This document shows positions 27,914 to 39,393 of a stretch of DNA of 64,000 nt, in pieces. This stretch comes from Actinomadura rudentiformis (lineage in GTDB: Bacteria > Actinomycetota > Actinomycetes > Streptosporangiales > Streptosporangiaceae): positions 186,001 through 250,000 of the forward strand of contig NZ_WBMT01000002.1 in NCBI RefSeq assembly GCF_008923185.1, written 5' to 3'. Every line of letters begins with the position of its first letter. The stretch's first letter is position 1. Below the pieces are notes generated by a model. It made no database searches. It had not been told where the DNA came from and saw only the letters and a list, made by a program, of their open reading frames with translations. The position numbers and the translations under genes were made by a program.

Positions 27914-28978
27914 ATGCCGGGACCGAAGGGCTGGGAGCCTGACGACGCCCCTCTGCTGGGTGGCGACGTCCCGTTCCGGCCGATGTCGATCTCGGAGATG
28001 ATGGACGGCGCCATCGCCGGGATCCGCCGCCACCCGCGGGCCGCGCTGGGCCTCTCGGTGGCCGTGACCACGGTGATCCAGGTGCTCGGTTCGCTCGCCG
28101 CGTACTACCTGCTGGGCCCGGAGGCGAGCGGCGGCTTCACGCGCAGCAAGTTCTGGGAGTCGGTGGGCACCCAGCTGTGGCTCGGCGCGCTCGGCATGAC
28201 CCTGTCGGCGTACGGGATCCTCCTGCTCTCGGGATTTCTCGGCCCGGTGCTGGGGCGCAGCATGTTCGAGAGGCCGGCCTCGTTGCGGCAGGCGTGGCGG
28301 GACACCCGGCCCCGGCTGGGCCGCCTGGCCGCCGTGTCGGCCGTGGTCATCCTCGCCGCGCTGCTCGGCCTGATCCTGCCGCTCGCCCCGTTCGCCCTGC
28401 TCGTCGCCACCGAGGCGCATCCGGCGCTGAGCGTGCTGGCCGGGGTCGTCGCGATCCCGGCGGGCCTGGCCCTCATGATCTGGCTGTACGTCCTGCTGGT
28501 GCTGGGCGCGCCCGCCGTGGTCCTGGAACGGCAGACGTTCACCGGGGCCCTGCGGCGCGCCACCGCGCTGTCCCGGGGCCGCTGGTGGCGGACCTGCGGC
28601 ACGCTGCTGCTCACCATGATGATCACGGTCTTCATGGGCTTCTTCGCGCTGCGGATCCCGTTCCTGGTCGCTGACCTGATCTTCTTCGAGCGCGACCCGC
28701 ACGGCACCGAGCTGGTCCTGAAGATCGCCGTCGACACGGTCGGACGCATCGTCAGCTGGTCGGTGGTGCTGCCGTTCGACGCGGGCGTGATCGCGCTGCT
28801 CTACTTCGACCGCCGCATGCGGCGCGAGGGCCTCGACCTCGACCTGCGCACCCGTCCCGCCGAGGATTCGATCCCCGCACCGGTGCACGTCCCGGCCACC
28901 GACGACGGCTTCTTCGACCTCTGGCGGCCCAGCCCGCTGATCACCTCCCCCTACCCTGGGGATCCTCATGATCATTGA
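27914..28978 (+). CDS. Polytopic membrane protein, GDPD membrane-domain-like
   Basis: This 354-residue protein has about six hydrophobic helices (starting near residues 40, 90, 140, 170, 225 and 265). FRPMSISEMMDGAIAGIRRHPR near residues 20-41 matches the opening of actinobacterial proteins annotated as glycerophosphoryl diester phosphodiesterase membrane domain, though no phosphodiesterase catalytic domain is attached. ATG 27914 follows a GGGAG tract. Its end overlaps the DUF4129 gene by 11 bp. It is first in a tightly coupled set with MoxR and DUF58, suggesting an assembly or envelope function; the function itself is unknown. Confidence 0.85.
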   Translation: MPGPKGWEPDDAPLLGGDVPFRPMSISEMMDGAIAGIRRHPRAALGLSVAVTTVIQVLGSLAAYYLLGPEASGGFTRSKFWESVGTQLWLGALGMTLSAYGILLLSGFLGPVLGRSMFERPASLRQAWRDTRPRLGRLAAVSAVVILAALLGLILPLAPFALLVATEAHPALSVLAGVVAIPAGLALMIWLYVLLVLGAPAVVLERQTFTGALRRATALSRGRWWRTCGTLLLTMMITVFMGFFALRIPFLVADLIFFERDPHGTELVLKIAVDTVGRIVSWSVVLPFDAGVIALLYFDRRMRREGLDLDLRTRPAEDSIPAPVHVPATDDGFFDLWRPSPLITSPYPGDPHDH

Positions 28979-29726
28979 TCCGATCGGGCGGGACGAGGCC
29001 CGGGAGCTGGCCCGCCGCGAGCTCGAAAAGCCGATCTACAACCAGGACAACCCGTCCTGGTTGGAAAAGTTGTGGGATCGGTTCACCGAATGGCTGAACG
29101 GCCTGTTCGAGGACGCGTCGGCGCCGCAGGCGCACGGCAACGGCGGCGGATGGATCTCGATCGTCATCATCCTGGTGATCCTGGCGGCGGCGATCGCGAT
29201 CATCGCGTGGCTCATGCGCGGCCGCCGCCTCACCCGTTCCCGCAAGGCTCCGCTCCTTGAGGAGAGGCCCTCGGCCTCGCGCGACCACCGCACCGCCGCC
29301 GAACGGCACGCCGCCGCGGGCCAGTGGGCGGAGGCGATCCGCGAGCGGCTGCGCGCCATCGCCCGTGATCTGGAGGAACGAGCCATACTCGGACCGAGAC
29401 CGGGCCGTACCGCCGACGAGCTGGCGGCCGAGGCCGGGCAGGCGCTGCCGGAGCTGGCCGCCGACCTCCTCGCGGGCGTACGGATCTTCGACGACGTCTG
29501 GTACGGCGACCGGCCGGGCACCGCGGAGGGCTACGCCACGCTCACCACGCTTGACGAACGAGTACGGGCCGCACGCCCACGGCCGCTTGACGGCGACGGC
29601 AAGGGCGGCGACGACGAGACCGGCGACCAGGGCGTTCTCCAAGGCGCCGGTGCCGGTGCCGACGCCGCAGGCACCGGGTGGCGGTCGCCGTACATCCCGG
29701 CTGAGACGGGCGGTGAGGGGCGATGA
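28968..29726 (+). CDS. DUF4129 domain membrane protein
   Basis: This 252-residue protein has one transmembrane helix (about 63-83). The N-terminal part, with DPIGRDEARELARRELEKPIY split near residues 4-24 and PSWLEKLWDRFTEWLNGLF, lies outside. The cytoplasmic DUF4129 domain (about 105-205) includes RDLEERAILGPRPGRTADELA and IFDDVWYGDR. In related proteins this domain sits beside transglutaminase or MoxR/DUF58 modules. It overlaps the gene before by 11 bp and the next by 4 bp (ATGA). Function unknown. Confidence 0.88.
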   Translation: MIIDPIGRDEARELARRELEKPIYNQDNPSWLEKLWDRFTEWLNGLFEDASAPQAHGNGGGWISIVIILVILAAAIAIIAWLMRGRRLTRSRKAPLLEERPSASRDHRTAAERHAAAGQWAEAIRERLRAIARDLEERAILGPRPGRTADELAAEAGQALPELAADLLAGVRIFDDVWYGDRPGTAEGYATLTTLDERVRAARPRPLDGDGKGGDDETGDQGVLQGAGAGADAAGTGWRSPYIPAETGGEGR

Positions 29727-30954
29727 CGGACACGATCAGCGCGCCCACGCAGCCCTCCCCGGCACCCGCAGGTGACAACGGCAACGGCGGAGGCGACACG
29801 ACGGCACGGCAGGTGGCCCAGCGCCGCTGGCGGGCGTCGCGCGGCATCGTCCTCGTGATCTTCGCGACGGTGCTCGTGGCGATCATCCTGGCCGCGCTCA
29901 AGCCCACGGTCACGCCGGGGTACCTCGACCCCACCGAGCCGGGCCGCGACGGCACCCGGGCCCTCGCCGAGGTCCTCAAGCAGCGCGGCACGCCCGTCAC
30001 GGTGACGCGCCGCGCGGCCGACGCCGTGTCCCAGAGCAATCCCTCCTCCGTCCTCGTGATCACCAAGCCGGAGAACCTCACGCCCGCCGACGTGGGCCGC
30101 CTGCGCGCCGCGTCCGGCGACCTCCTGCTGGTCACGCCGAGCCGCGAGCTCCTGGAGGCGCTGGCTCCCGGGGTGTTCCCGGCGGCCAAGTCACTTGAGG
30201 AAGTGGCCGAGCCGGGCTGCTCGCTGCCGGCGGCGACGCTCGCGGGCCGGGTCGACTTCGGCAGATCCTCGGAGACCTACGAGCTCCCGTCCGGCGCGGC
30301 CGGCTGCTACCGCGCCGACGAGTTCGCGCGGGTCGTCCAGCTTCCGCCCACCTCGGCCGCCGGCCGGACGGTCACGATCATCGGCTCCGCCACGCCCCTC
30401 ACCAACGAGAACCTCACCAAAGAGGGCAACGCGGCGCTGGCGATGAACCTCGCGGGCGCACGTTCGTCCGTGGTCTGGCTGATCCCCGACCGCCCGCGCG
30501 CGGGCAGCGGCGGCGACAAGTCGCTCGGCGATCTGATCCCGTTCGGCGTGAATCTCTTCTTCTTCCAGCTGGCCGTCGCGGTCGTGCTGATCGCGCTGTG
30601 GCGGGCACGGCGGCTCGGCCCGGTGGTGGCCGAGGCGCTGCCCGTCGCCGTCCGCTCCGCCGAGACGGTCGAGGGACGCGCCCGGCTGTACCGCGCCCAC
30701 CACGCCCGGGAGCGCGCCGCCGCGGCCCTGCGCGCCGGCGCGATCGAACGGCTCGTTCCGCTGCTCGGCCTGCCGCGCAGCGCCGCACAGGATCCGGCGG
30801 CCGCGCATGAGATCGTCGCGGCGGTCGCCCGCCGCACGAACGCCGGCGAGGCGGCGGTCGGCGCGGCGCTGTACGGTCCTGAGCCTGCGGACGACGCGCA
30901 GCTGGTGGGGCTCACCGACTTTCTCGACGACCTGGAAAGGCAGGTTCGCGAATC

Positions 30955-30958
<4 letters not shown>
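29723..30958 (+). CDS. DUF4350 domain membrane protein
   Basis: This 411-residue protein has a disordered N-terminus of about 38 residues, a helix at about 42-62, a DUF4350 domain outside (DPTEPGRDGTRALAEVLKQRG onwards), and a second helix near 280-298, leaving a cytoplasmic tail with EGRARLYRAHHARERAA. The domain resembles a cofactor-free Rossmann-like or GATase-like fold. ATG 29723 overlaps the DUF4129 stop (ATGA), and its own stop overlaps the MoxR GTG (GTGA). The equivalent in M. tuberculosis is the Rv3691 type. Function unknown. Confidence 0.88.
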
Positions 30959-31991
<1,033 letters not shown>

Positions 31992-31992
<1 letters not shown>

Positions 31993-33302
31993 TGGCGCTG
32001 ACCGGGCGCCTGGGGCTCCTCGCGCTGCTCGGCGCGGTCGTGCCGATCTTCCTGCCGAGCTGGTGGACGATGCTCGCGATCTGGGGCGTCCTGCTGCTCG
32101 GGGTGCTGCTCGACTTGGCGCTGGCGGGGAACGTGCGCGCGCTGCGCTTCCACCGGACCGGCGACACGAACGTACGGCTCGGCCAGACCGCGCATGTGGC
32201 CCTCATCGTGGAGAACCTCGGCGACCGCAAGGTGAAGGCCAGGCTGCGCGACGTTTGGCCGCCGAGCGCCAACGCCACCCCGGACGGCTCTGGCGACGGG
32301 CGCACCGTCACCATCAACGTGCCCCCAGGGGAACGCCGCCGCGTCGACATGACGCTCGTGCCGTCACGGCGTGGCGACCGCAAGGCGGTGACCGTCACGG
32401 TCCGTTCGGTCGGCCCCCTCGGACTGGCCGCCCGGCAGCTGTCGCGTGCCGCGCCCTGGACGCTGCGCGTGCTGCCGGCGTTCCCGTCCCGCCGCCATCT
32501 GCCCGCGAAACTCGCCAGGCTGCGCGAGCTGACCGGGCAGCACGTGGCGCTCATCCGTGGCCAGGGCACCGAGTTCGACTCGCTGCGGGAGTACGTGGAC
32601 GGCGACGACGTGCGTTCGATCGACTGGCGGGCCACCGCGCGCCGGGCCGACGTGGTCGTACGGACGTGGCGGCCCGAGCGCGACCGCCGGATCTACCTCG
32701 TCCTCGACACGGGCCGCACGTCCGCCGGGCGGGTGGGCGACATCCCGCGCCTGGACTGCTCGATGGACGCGGCACTGCTGCTCGGCGCCCTGGCGTCCCG
32801 CGCCGGTGACCGGGTCGACCTGCTCGCGTACGACCGCCGCGTTCGGGCCCGGGTCGAGGGCGCCTCGCGCACCGACCTGCTGCCCGCCATGGTGCAGGCC
32901 CTGGCGCCGATCGAGCCCGAGCTGATCGAGTGCGACGCCGCCGGGATGGTCTCCACGCTCATGTCGCGCGTCCGGCAGCGCTGCCTGGTGGTGCTGCTGA
33001 CCGAGCTCAACACGGCCGCGATCGAGGAGGGCCTGCTGCCGGTACTGCCGCAGCTCACCGCACGGCACCTGCTGATGATCGCCTCGGTGTCCGACCCGCG
33101 CGTCGACGAGATGGCCGCCGCGCGGGGCGATCTGGCCGCCGTGTACGACGCGGCCGCCGCCGAACGCGCCCGCGCCGAACGCCGCCGCCTCACCGCCGAG
33201 CTGCGCAAGTACGGAGTCGAAGTCGTCGACGCCCCACCAGACGAACTGGCCCCCGCCCTGGCCGACGCCTACCTGGCCCTGAAGGCGGGCGGCCGCCTCT
33301 AA
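31992..33302 (+). CDS. DUF58 domain membrane protein (MoxR partner)
   Basis: This 436-residue protein has two N-terminal transmembrane helices (about 5-22 and 27-45), then an extended region and the DUF58 signature REYVDGDDVRSIDWRATARR near residues 202-221. A von Willebrand-like fold follows (YLVLDTGRTSAG). It probably works with the MoxR ATPase just upstream, whose stop codon shares a base with this ATG. It is the last gene of the operon and is convergent with the SpoIIM-like gene, 36 bp away. Confidence 0.92.
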
Positions 33303-33338
33303 CGAAGCCGCCTCTAACGAAACGGCGGCCTGTGGCAC

Positions 33339-34334
33339 TCAGCCCGCGGTGGGGACCACGTCGGGGCGTTCGGGGCTTTCGCCGGTCTCGCCCTCGCGGA
33401 CGGCGCGGCGGCCCAGCACGATGACGTACGCGAGGAACGTGACCTCGGCGACGACACCGATACCGATGCGCAGCCAGGTGGTGTGGACCCAGCCGGTCAC
33501 GAAGCCCTCGATCAGGCCGGAGACCAGCAGGACGACGATCAGGCCGAGGGCGATGCTCATCATCGCCCGGCCCTCCTCGGCGAGCGCCTGCGCGCGCGGG
33601 CGGCGGCCCGGGTCGATGATGGTCCAGCCGATCTTCAGTCCGGCGGCGCAGGCCAGGTAGACCGCGGTCAGCTCCAGGAGGCCGTGCGGCAGGATCAGCC
33701 CGAAGAACACGTCTCCCTTGCCGTTGGCGATCATCAGCCCGGCCATCACGCCGAGATTGAGCTGGTTCATGACCAGCACCATGATCGTCGGTATGCCCAG
33801 CAGGATGCCGAAGATCAGGGCGACCGCGGAGACCCAGGCGTTGTTGATCCAGACCTTGAACGCGAACGACGACGCCGAATGTTCGGTGTAGTAGTTGGCG
33901 AACTCGTTGTCGACGATGTCCTGGATCTGGCTCGGCGTCCCGATCGTGGCCTGGACCTCCGGGTTCTTGATGATCCAGACCGCCAGGGCGAAGGCGAGCA
34001 GGTTCCCGAGCAGTGCGTTGCCCATCCACCACCAGCGCAGCCGGTAGGCGGCGGCCGGGAACGACGCGCTGAAGAATCGGGAGAAGTCCCGCCACATCGG
34101 CGCCTGGGCACCCGCCACCGCCGCACGGCCGCGCGCCACCAGGGACGTCAGACGTCCGACGAGCAGCGGGTCGGGCGAGCCGGACCGGACCACCGAGAGG
34201 TGGGTCGCGGTGCGCTGGTAGAGCTCGACCAGCTCGTCGACCTCCGCGCCGGTCAGCTTGCGGCTGTTGTTGATCAGCCGTTCCAGGCGCTGCCATTCGT
34301 CGTTATGGGCGGCCACATAGGCATCGACGTCCAC
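33339..34334 (-). CDS. SpoIIM-like (stage II sporulation protein M) membrane protein
   Basis: This 331-residue protein has a helical soluble N-terminus and about five transmembrane helices (from residue about 100 on). NEFANYYTEHSASSFAFKVWINN and LILPHGLLELTAVYLACAAG, read in parts, match the SpoIIM/CRISPR-independent stage II family. The start GTG 34334 has no Shine-Dalgarno site; TACTCT lies 6 nt upstream, so it looks leaderless. The longer open frame to 34589 would run through the divergent RDD gene. Synteny with MoxR, DUF58 and RDD matches the Rv3694c region. Confidence 0.88.
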   Translation of the reverse strand: MDVDAYVAAHNDEWQRLERLINNSRKLTGAEVDELVELYQRTATHLSVVRSGSPDPLLVGRLTSLVARGRAAVAGAQAPMWRDFSRFFSASFPAAAYRLRWWWMGNALLGNLLAFALAVWIIKNPEVQATIGTPSQIQDIVDNEFANYYTEHSASSFAFKVWINNAWVSAVALIFGILLGIPTIMVLVMNQLNLGVMAGLMIANGKGDVFFGLILPHGLLELTAVYLACAAGLKIGWTIIDPGRRPRAQALAEEGRAMMSIALGLIVVLLVSGLIEGFVTGWVHTTWLRIGIGVVAEVTFLAYVIVLGRRAVREGETGESPERPDVVPTAG

Positions 34335-34340
34335 CTGGGG

Positions 34341-34371
34341 AGAGTAACGTGTCCGGTCACCGACCGGGCAA
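34341..34371 (-). promoter_or_regulatory. Probable leaderless promoter of the SpoIIM-like gene
   Basis: On the minus strand TACTCT (34341-34346) ends 6 nt before GTG 34334, the spacing of an actinobacterial -10 box for a leaderless transcript. TTGCCC (34366-34371) could be a -35, with a 19-nt spacer. Confidence 0.55.
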
Positions 34372-34407
34372 AATGGACCTCCCCAGCGCCCGACGCAGGA
34401 GGAGTAC

Positions 34408-35670
34408 ATGGCCGAGCTCGTCACCGGTGAGGCCGTCGCGGTCGAGATCAAGGTCGCGCGGCTGGCCAGCCGGGCTTGCGCGCTCCTCCTGGACCTGATG
34501 ATCCAGCTGGTGATCCTCAACTTCGCGCTGATCCCGGCCCGCATGACGGAGCTGGTCGCCGACGACGCCTGGTCTGCCGGACTCGTCATCCTGACGACCG
34601 TCCTGGTGCAGGTGGGCTATCCCTGCATCTTCGAGACCATGACCCGGGGCCGTACGATCGGCAAGCTCGCGCTGGGGCTGCGGGTGGTCTCCGACGACGG
34701 CGGGCCGATCCGGTTCCGGCAGGCGCTGGTCCGCGCGCTGGCGGGCTATGTGGAGTTCTGGGCCTTCGCGGGCGCGCCCGCGTTGATCACGTCGCTCTTC
34801 AGCAAGCGCGGCAAGCGCCTGGGCGACCTCTTCGCGGGAACGGTGGTCATCCAGGAACGGGCGTCCGGCACGTCGATCTACGGCCCGATCGCGGTGATGC
34901 CGCCGCAGCTGGCCGGCTGGGCGCAGACGCTGGAGCTGTCGCAGCTGTCGGACGAGCTCGCGATGACCGCGCGGCAGTACCTCGCTCGCTTCTGGGATCT
35001 GCTGCCCGAGGTACGGGACGCGCTGGGCCAGCGCATCACCGACCAGGTCACCGCCGTAGTCAGCCCGCCCCCGCCGCCGGGTGTGCGCCCCGAGATCCTT
35101 TTGTCGGCCATCCTGGCCGAGCGGCGCCGCCGTGACGAATGGCGGCTCGCGCAACGCAAGGCCCGCCGGATGCGGATCGCCGGACAGCAACTGACCGCAT
35201 GGCCGGGTCCGGCCACCCCTGCTCCGGCGCCCGCGATGGCCATGGCGGGCCCGGCACCCGCTCCCGCTCCGCGTCAGGGCCCTCCGGCTCCCCCGCCGTT
35301 CAGCGGCCCGGTGCCAGGCAGGCCCACGTTCGTGCCACCCGTGAACTACGGCTCCGGCCCGTACCAGGACGTCCTCAACCGGCCGCTGCCGCCCGGACAA
35401 GGCCCAGGCCCATACCAGCCGCCGCAACGCGGCCCGCAGCCTCAGCCGCCGCCGTACGCCTACCCGTACGGAAGTCAGCCGCCGCCCCACCAACCTCCCT
35501 ACCCTCGACAGGGACCTCCCCAGGGCCCACCGCCCGGACCGCCCCAAGGGCCGCCGCAGGGAACCCATCCATGGCCGCAGGGTCCACCGCCTGGACCACC
35601 GCAGGGCGCTCCCCCTGGGCCGCCGCAGGCGCCGCCTCCACCGGAGGACTCACCTCCGCCGCCACTGTGA
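34408..35670 (+). CDS. RDD-family membrane protein with proline-rich tail
   Basis: This 420-residue protein has an N-terminal RDD domain (residues about 10-155) with LASRACALLLDLMIQLVI, the Arg-Asp pair near the first helix and FETMTRGRTIGKLALGLRVV. A soluble helical part reaches about residue 265, followed by an about 150-residue tail rich in Pro, Gly and Gln (PPPG-type repeats). ATG 34408 has AGGAGG upstream. It is divergent from SpoIIM, as in the Rv3694c/Rv3695 pair. The tail is probably disordered. Confidence 0.9.
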   Translation: MAELVTGEAVAVEIKVARLASRACALLLDLMIQLVILNFALIPARMTELVADDAWSAGLVILTTVLVQVGYPCIFETMTRGRTIGKLALGLRVVSDDGGPIRFRQALVRALAGYVEFWAFAGAPALITSLFSKRGKRLGDLFAGTVVIQERASGTSIYGPIAVMPPQLAGWAQTLELSQLSDELAMTARQYLARFWDLLPEVRDALGQRITDQVTAVVSPPPPPGVRPEILLSAILAERRRRDEWRLAQRKARRMRIAGQQLTAWPGPATPAPAPAMAMAGPAPAPAPRQGPPAPPPFSGPVPGRPTFVPPVNYGSGPYQDVLNRPLPPGQGPGPYQPPQRGPQPQPPPYAYPYGSQPPPHQPPYPRQGPPQGPPPGPPQGPPQGTHPWPQGPPPGPPQGAPPGPPQAPPPPEDSPPPPL

Positions 35671-35748
35671 AGCCCTCGCCAGGAACGTGCCTGCTCGACG
35701 CCCATACCTGGCCCCGCTGAAGGCCCGCACCATAGGCACGCCGACCGT

Positions 35749-35777
35749 TCCCACCGGAGCGTGGCTCCGGTGGGAAT
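35749..35777. terminator. Bidirectional terminator between RDD and carboxypeptidase genes
   Basis: TTCCCACCGGAGC (35749-35761) and its exact complement (35765-35777) form a 13-bp stem with a GTG loop between convergent genes. Confidence 0.88.
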
Positions 35778-35801
35778 CGGCCGGCGGGGGTTCCTGATTC
35801 G

Positions 35802-37073
35802 CTAAGGCGTGCCGCAGTACTGCTGCTGCTTGCCGATGGCCCGGTAGGGGCAGTCGGCGTACTCGGTCAGGGTGAGCAGAGCGTCCCGGTTGCGGGAGGT
35901 CTCTCGTTCGATGACGGACGGCGACGGGTAGAAGCTGCTGCCGTACATCTCGAACGTGTAGGAGAAGATGCGCTGGTTGCCCCAGAACCAGTCATCCGTC
36001 GTGCCGTCGGTGATGTAGAGGTCGCTGGCCTGCTGGGGCGTGTAGCCGTTGGAGTTCGCCATCTGGCGCCCGATGGTGCGATGGGTCGCCTCCTCGTCCG
36101 CCGACAGGGCGCCGGGCACCGTGTTGGCGTAGGTGTAGCCGAACGGCCAGAGCACGAGTTCGCCGTACGAGTGGATGTCCAGGAAGATCTTCAGCTGCTG
36201 GACGCCGCCCACGACGCGGCTGCGGGCGAAGTTGGCCAGGACCTTGGTCTCCGGCTCGGACTCCGCCGACGGCCCGCGGTAGGTCTCGCTGGCGCCGTTG
36301 CCCGACGAGCCGCCGCAGCAGCCCCACCGGTAGGCGAAGTTGCGGTTGAGGTCGGTGCCGGTCGAGGTCGAGTTGGGCCTGCGGTTCTTGCGCCACATGC
36401 GGCCCGCCGACGTGTCGCTGGTCATGTCGTAGACCTGGCCGTCGGGGTTGGAGATCGGGATGATCCAGATCTCCCGGCTGTTCACGATGTTGGTGATGCG
36501 GCTGGTGGCGTTGTACTCCTTGGTGAGGATGCCGATCAGGTAGAGCGCCTGCTCGTTGGTGAGCCGCTCCCGCGCGTGGATGTTGGCGATGTAGAGCACC
36601 TCGGGCTCGGCCTCGTCGGCGGCGACGTTGTCACTGATCTTGACGCCGACGATGTCCCTGCCCTGGTACGACTTGCCCGCGACGAACTTGCGCGCGATCT
36701 GCGGATAGTTGGCGACGACCTGGTCGATCTCGGCCAGCGTTTCGGCATAGGTGTGGTACGAGGTGGCGGCGCGCGGTTGCGGGGCGGGGGCGGGGAGCAA
36801 GCTGACCTTGAGTCCGAGCCGCTTGATGGCGCTGACCTCGGACGGGATGGCGCTGACCTCGACCGAGCCGTCGGCGCGCACGTTGTCGATCGCCGCGCCC
36901 GTCCGGGCCAGTTGGGACCGCTGCTGGGCCGTGGCCGCGCCGGTCACCAGGTACTGCTTGGACGGCGAGTCGGGAGCGGGCGCGGCCGCCCCCGCGCCGG
37001 ACTGCCCGGCCAGGACCATGAGGAAGGCCGCGAGAACCGCGGCGACGGGAGCGAGTCTCCGGGGGATCACCAT
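35802..37073 (-). CDS. Secreted M14 zinc carboxypeptidase
   Basis: This 423-residue exoprotease has a signal peptide (VIPRRLAPVAAVLAAFLMVL to GAGA) and a propeptide region, then the catalytic M14 domain. Zinc ligands are His and Glu in NIHARERLT and His in LDIHSYGELV; the catalytic Glu lies in YTFEMYGSS. DLNRNF and YRGP are conserved substrate-site elements. I start at ATG 37073, which gives the signal peptide; the frame is open to 37145 but adds a non-signal N-terminus. Two Cys near the C-terminus may form a disulphide. It is monocistronic. Confidence 0.93.
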   Translation of the reverse strand: MVIPRRLAPVAAVLAAFLMVLAGQSGAGAAAPAPDSPSKQYLVTGAATAQQRSQLARTGAAIDNVRADGSVEVSAIPSEVSAIKRLGLKVSLLPAPAPQPRAATSYHTYAETLAEIDQVVANYPQIARKFVAGKSYQGRDIVGVKISDNVAADEAEPEVLYIANIHARERLTNEQALYLIGILTKEYNATSRITNIVNSREIWIIPISNPDGQVYDMTSDTSAGRMWRKNRRPNSTSTGTDLNRNFAYRWGCCGGSSGNGASETYRGPSAESEPETKVLANFARSRVVGGVQQLKIFLDIHSYGELVLWPFGYTYANTVPGALSADEEATHRTIGRQMANSNGYTPQQASDLYITDGTTDDWFWGNQRIFSYTFEMYGSSFYPSPSVIERETSRNRDALLTLTEYADCPYRAIGKQQQYCGTP

Positions 37074-37302
37074 GTGACGGGACACCTGCCATTCGCATGT
37101 GCGGGGTTTCCACAGGAAGTCCACGAGCGCTCGCGGTGCCGTCACGATGACTGTTGCGGCGTCCTTTTACAATGGCGGCCGCTGCCCGCCGACAGAAAGA
37201 GTAACCACCTGTCGACGCAGGTCAGCAGCGCTTTGCACGCCCATGTTCAGTCACAATCAAAATCGGACTGAAATTTCAACGACGTCCATTGAAAATGGGT
37301 GA

Positions 37303-37884
37303 TCAGCCGAGATTGGGCGGTGACCCGAGCTCGGTCAGCTCGATTCCCGGGGCGGCCACCACCACGTCTCCGGCCAGGTGCACCATGTCCACCTCGCCGG
37401 TCGCCAGATCGGTCACCTCATACCGTTCCACCGGCAGCGGGGCGGTCTCGGTCTCGTGCGTCTCGATCTCCGCCAGCCGCCAGCGCCACAGGCCGGTCAG
37501 CGCGGACAGCGCCGGGCCGCTCAGCCGAACGAGGCGCACGTCGGCCTGCTCGCCCTTCTGGAGCCGCAGCGTCCGGGCCACCGAGACAAGGAAGCCCGGC
37601 GAATCCCCGATGAACGCCGCGGCGCGTTCACCGTGCTCGGTCACGGTCTCGGCACCCGAGGCCGCCCGTACCCACGCGAGTTCGTGACCGGTCACGCCAC
37701 CGCGGATCCACCAGTCGGGAGCGACCAACTCCATCCGGATCTGCCGCCACCGCCCGTCCACGACGAGGTCGAGCCGCATCCCGTCGGAGCGCTCCCCCAC
37801 ATACCGCCACCCGCCCGCGCCGGGCGCGCACTGAAAGCGTTCCTCTAGCTCTTCGTCCAGGTGAAGGTAAGTTCCGCGCGGCAC
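37303..37884 (-). CDS. Conserved-looking hypothetical protein
   Basis: This 193-residue protein has no family that I recognise. It has no signal peptide and no transmembrane helix; the sequence alternates charged and beta-prone segments (GWRYVGERSDGMRLDLVV, IRMELVAPDWWIRGG), suggesting a small beta-rich domain. It begins at GTG 37884 with AGG about 10 nt upstream, only 15 bp after the stop of the AdoHcy hydrolase-like gene, so the two are probably in one operon. Its third-position GC looks coding. A link to S-adenosylhomocysteine handling would be inference from position only. Confidence 0.7.
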   Translation of the reverse strand: MPRGTYLHLDEELEERFQCAPGAGGWRYVGERSDGMRLDLVVDGRWRQIRMELVAPDWWIRGGVTGHELAWVRAASGAETVTEHGERAAAFIGDSPGFLVSVARTLRLQKGEQADVRLVRLSGPALSALTGLWRWRLAEIETHETETAPLPVERYEVTDLATGEVDMVHLAGDVVVAAPGIELTELGSPPNLG

Positions 37885-37899
37885 GCGAAGGACGTTACC

Positions 37900-39165
<1,266 letters not shown>

Positions 39166-39172
39166 TCATAAC

Positions 39173-39204
39173 ACTGCCGGGCGGGCACGAGCCCGCCCGG
39201 CAGT
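39173..39204 (-). terminator. Strong hairpin between the two AdoHcy hydrolase genes
   Basis: ACTGCCGGGCGGGC (39173-39186) and its exact complement (39191-39204) form a 14-bp stem with an ACGA loop. It ends just before the ribosome-binding site of the downstream gene and lacks a U-tract. It may terminate or attenuate transcription from the upstream hydrolase gene. Confidence 0.75.
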
Positions 39205-39393
39205 ATCACCTCATCAAGATCACGGCATCAACCACCGACCGGCGCTGCGATCGCGTCCGAAGGCAGTTCCGAGCCTGCGAGGAACTGATCGCGGAGCGAG
39301 CCGCCAGGCGAGTCGGGCGCGATGCCAGCGAGCGCCGCGTTGCCCGTTGAAGGAGGGCGCTCAGCGCCCGACGCCGAGGGCGACGCAATAAAA

